A stretch of DNA of 64,000 nt from Niabella sp. (lineage in GTDB: Bacteria; Bacteroidota; Bacteroidia; Chitinophagales; Chitinophagaceae), in the NCBI RefSeq assembly GCF_030150205.1, contig NZ_JASLGT010000032.1:20959-84958 (forward strand), read 5' to 3'. The number at the start of each line of letters is the position of its first letter. Position 1 is the stretch's first letter. The notes under the pieces are model-generated. The model was not told where the DNA came from and did no database searches. It saw only the letters and a program-made list of their open reading frames with translations. Below, one piece after another: positions 63,901 through 64,000 of this stretch. Both the position numbers and the translations under genes were made by a program.

Positions 63901-64000
63901 AAGGTGGCATGTTGCAGACCCTTTGGCTGATCAAATGCGGCGATTTTCTCCTTACAATTATGCTTTTGATAATCCGGTACGGTTTATCGATCCGGATGGT
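60947..64000 (+). CDS. RHS-repeat protein with DUF6443 N-terminus and RHS-associated core (3' end cut by window)
   Basis: The frame is open from the ATG at 60947 to the last base (1018 codons, no stop). A signal peptide (MCQFRQLSSLLIL...LFAQ) leads into a DUF6443-like region (YIRTWTTTAPTADEN, LTEVKEVTQYVDGLGRPLQ). YD repeats follow (YEYDARNRM, YEYNIRGWLLGVN, YSYDANGNLTQDK, YQYDAAGNKLSK), then the conserved core YDYFLHDHLGNVRMML, YYAFGLTMKG, YDYGARYYDAQIGRWHVADPLA and YNYAFDNPVRFIDPDG. In RHS proteins a variable, often toxic, domain comes after this core; here it lies beyond the window. Exported polymorphic toxin or surface adhesin are the main options. Confidence 0.88.
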   Translation, partial: MCQFRQLSSLLILGMLYSLNLFAQRPASLPTYDANAPLNYIRTWTTTAPTADENALPSRPLTEVKEVTQYVDGLGRPLQTVQKQGSMITTDIGNAATDAANARDLVAPVLFDGVGREAYKFLPYASSSSTGSFKTNPFTEQQSALSSRYSAQGEDYFYSQTRFEASPLGRAQEVLAPGKSWAGSADPANGVPHRGMKSNYCINTITEGVLIWDVINAAPGNGAGGSAINSSYIVSGPYATGELHKTITEDEHGKQVIVYKDKKGRVVLKKVQLTAAADDGSGSGHDGWMCTYYIYDAPGNLRCVIQPEGVNTMAGSYSWVLTPTLLKEQCFRYEYDARNRMIIKQVPGAADVFMVYDIWDRLVMTQDGNLRSQYLWNYTQYDYLNRPVKTGLWSVGPSANDPQTHWSAAMALSGTTNYDGQYPAQTTLDNPAIASILTETFYDNYDWLADPAKNPGVTGFDASYNNSWDAAYFAAVPSSSFPFAQANVKEVQTKGMVTGTKVNKLETSEYLYTLTIYDSKGRPIQVKSTNHKNGLDIGTSLYSWGGQPLVMVSRQQSPGAAAASVTTITRNTYDALGRLVKTTKEVNGTANGVGVNGAEKVIAINKYDALGQLTVKSLQPTDANGTTGLEQQSYEYNIRGWLLGVNRTYAQGGSGGHFGFELNYDQYPGLGGTTGARYFNGNIAGMTWRGQQGGAPIRRYEYSYDVANRLMKADFKEASGAAFIKTAIDFTSQMGDGNPLNPNNGAYDLNGNIKAMSQWGLAGGSTILIDQLAYAYQPGSNKLARVTDNAGDTRTHALGDFNDGTNVDDDYSYDANGNLTQDKNKNIQNIAYNILNLPKQVTIAGRGTIVYQYDAAGNKLSKTVNEIGQPQKITTYLGGMIFENDVLQHIGMQEGRIRPDNGGGIVYDYFLHDHLGNVRMMLQENGTLLEETHYYAFGLTMKGISTLATTASLRNAKLYNGKELQQDLGLDQYDYGARYYDAQIGRWHVADPLADQMRRFSPYNYAFDNPVRFIDPDG

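Overview
The window looks like chromosomal DNA of a Bacteroidota species, most likely of the Chitinophagaceae type. The signs are several SusC/SusD pairs, Bacteroidota lipoproteins (lysine- or arginine-rich after the lipobox cysteine), FecI/FecR signalling, Bacteroidota promoters (TTG/TTTG near -33 and TAnnTTTG near -7), an RND pump fused to its outer-membrane factor, and a two-gene RHS locus. I saw no tRNA, rRNA, CRISPR array or complete insertion sequence. Genus is an inference only.

Region 1 (1-24.9 kb) is a polysaccharide utilisation locus built around L-rhamnose. A GH20 hexosaminidase (cut by the window start), an SGNH hydrolase and an alpha/beta-hydrolase come first. A 1-kb spacer with four 140-bp tandem repeats follows. 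Then comes a tightly packed operon: SusC, SusD, two surface glycan-binding lipoproteins (DUF4959/DUF5126/DUF5000 and DUF4998/DUF5000 type), a secreted TIM-barrel protein, a secreted (alpha/alpha)6-like protein and a GH78 alpha-L-rhamnosidase. A divergent GntR/LacI-type regulator separates this from a cytoplasmic operon of a double-domain class II aldolase, a xylose-isomerase-like sugar isomerase and an FGGY kinase, i.e. isomerise, phosphorylate, cleave. A GH28-like beta-helix protein lies convergent to the kinase. Together they suggest capture, trimming and catabolism of a rhamnose-containing glycan.

Region 2 (24.9-34.4 kb) looks like a metal (probably zinc) acquisition locus: two ZnuD-like TonB-dependent receptors flank two histidine-rich DUF4625 lipoproteins, an unknown lipoprotein and a COG0523/CobW-type GTPase with a CxCC metal motif. 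A clear promoter with an embedded GTTAGA-N4-TCTAAC palindrome precedes the second receptor.

Region 3 (34.7-42.3 kb) holds a lysine/alanine-rich SWIB-domain protein with a strong terminator, then a metal efflux set: a small periplasmic protein, a CzcA/CusA pump fused to a TolC-like factor, a lipoprotein adaptor and a haem-binding-domain protein.

Region 4 (42.6-52.2 kb) is a second Sus-type locus with its own ECF sigma factor, FecR anti-sigma factor, STN-containing SusC and SusD, followed by an M28 peptidase and a CBM9-like protein.

Region 5 (52.3-64 kb) is accessory: a minus-strand cassette of XRE regulator, coiled-coil protein, HTH-like protein and phage-type holin; a 1.3-kb gene-free stretch with 178-bp repeats; an orphan LuxR-type regulator; and a two-gene RHS system whose second gene runs off the window at its RHS core, so any variable C-terminal domain lies outside.
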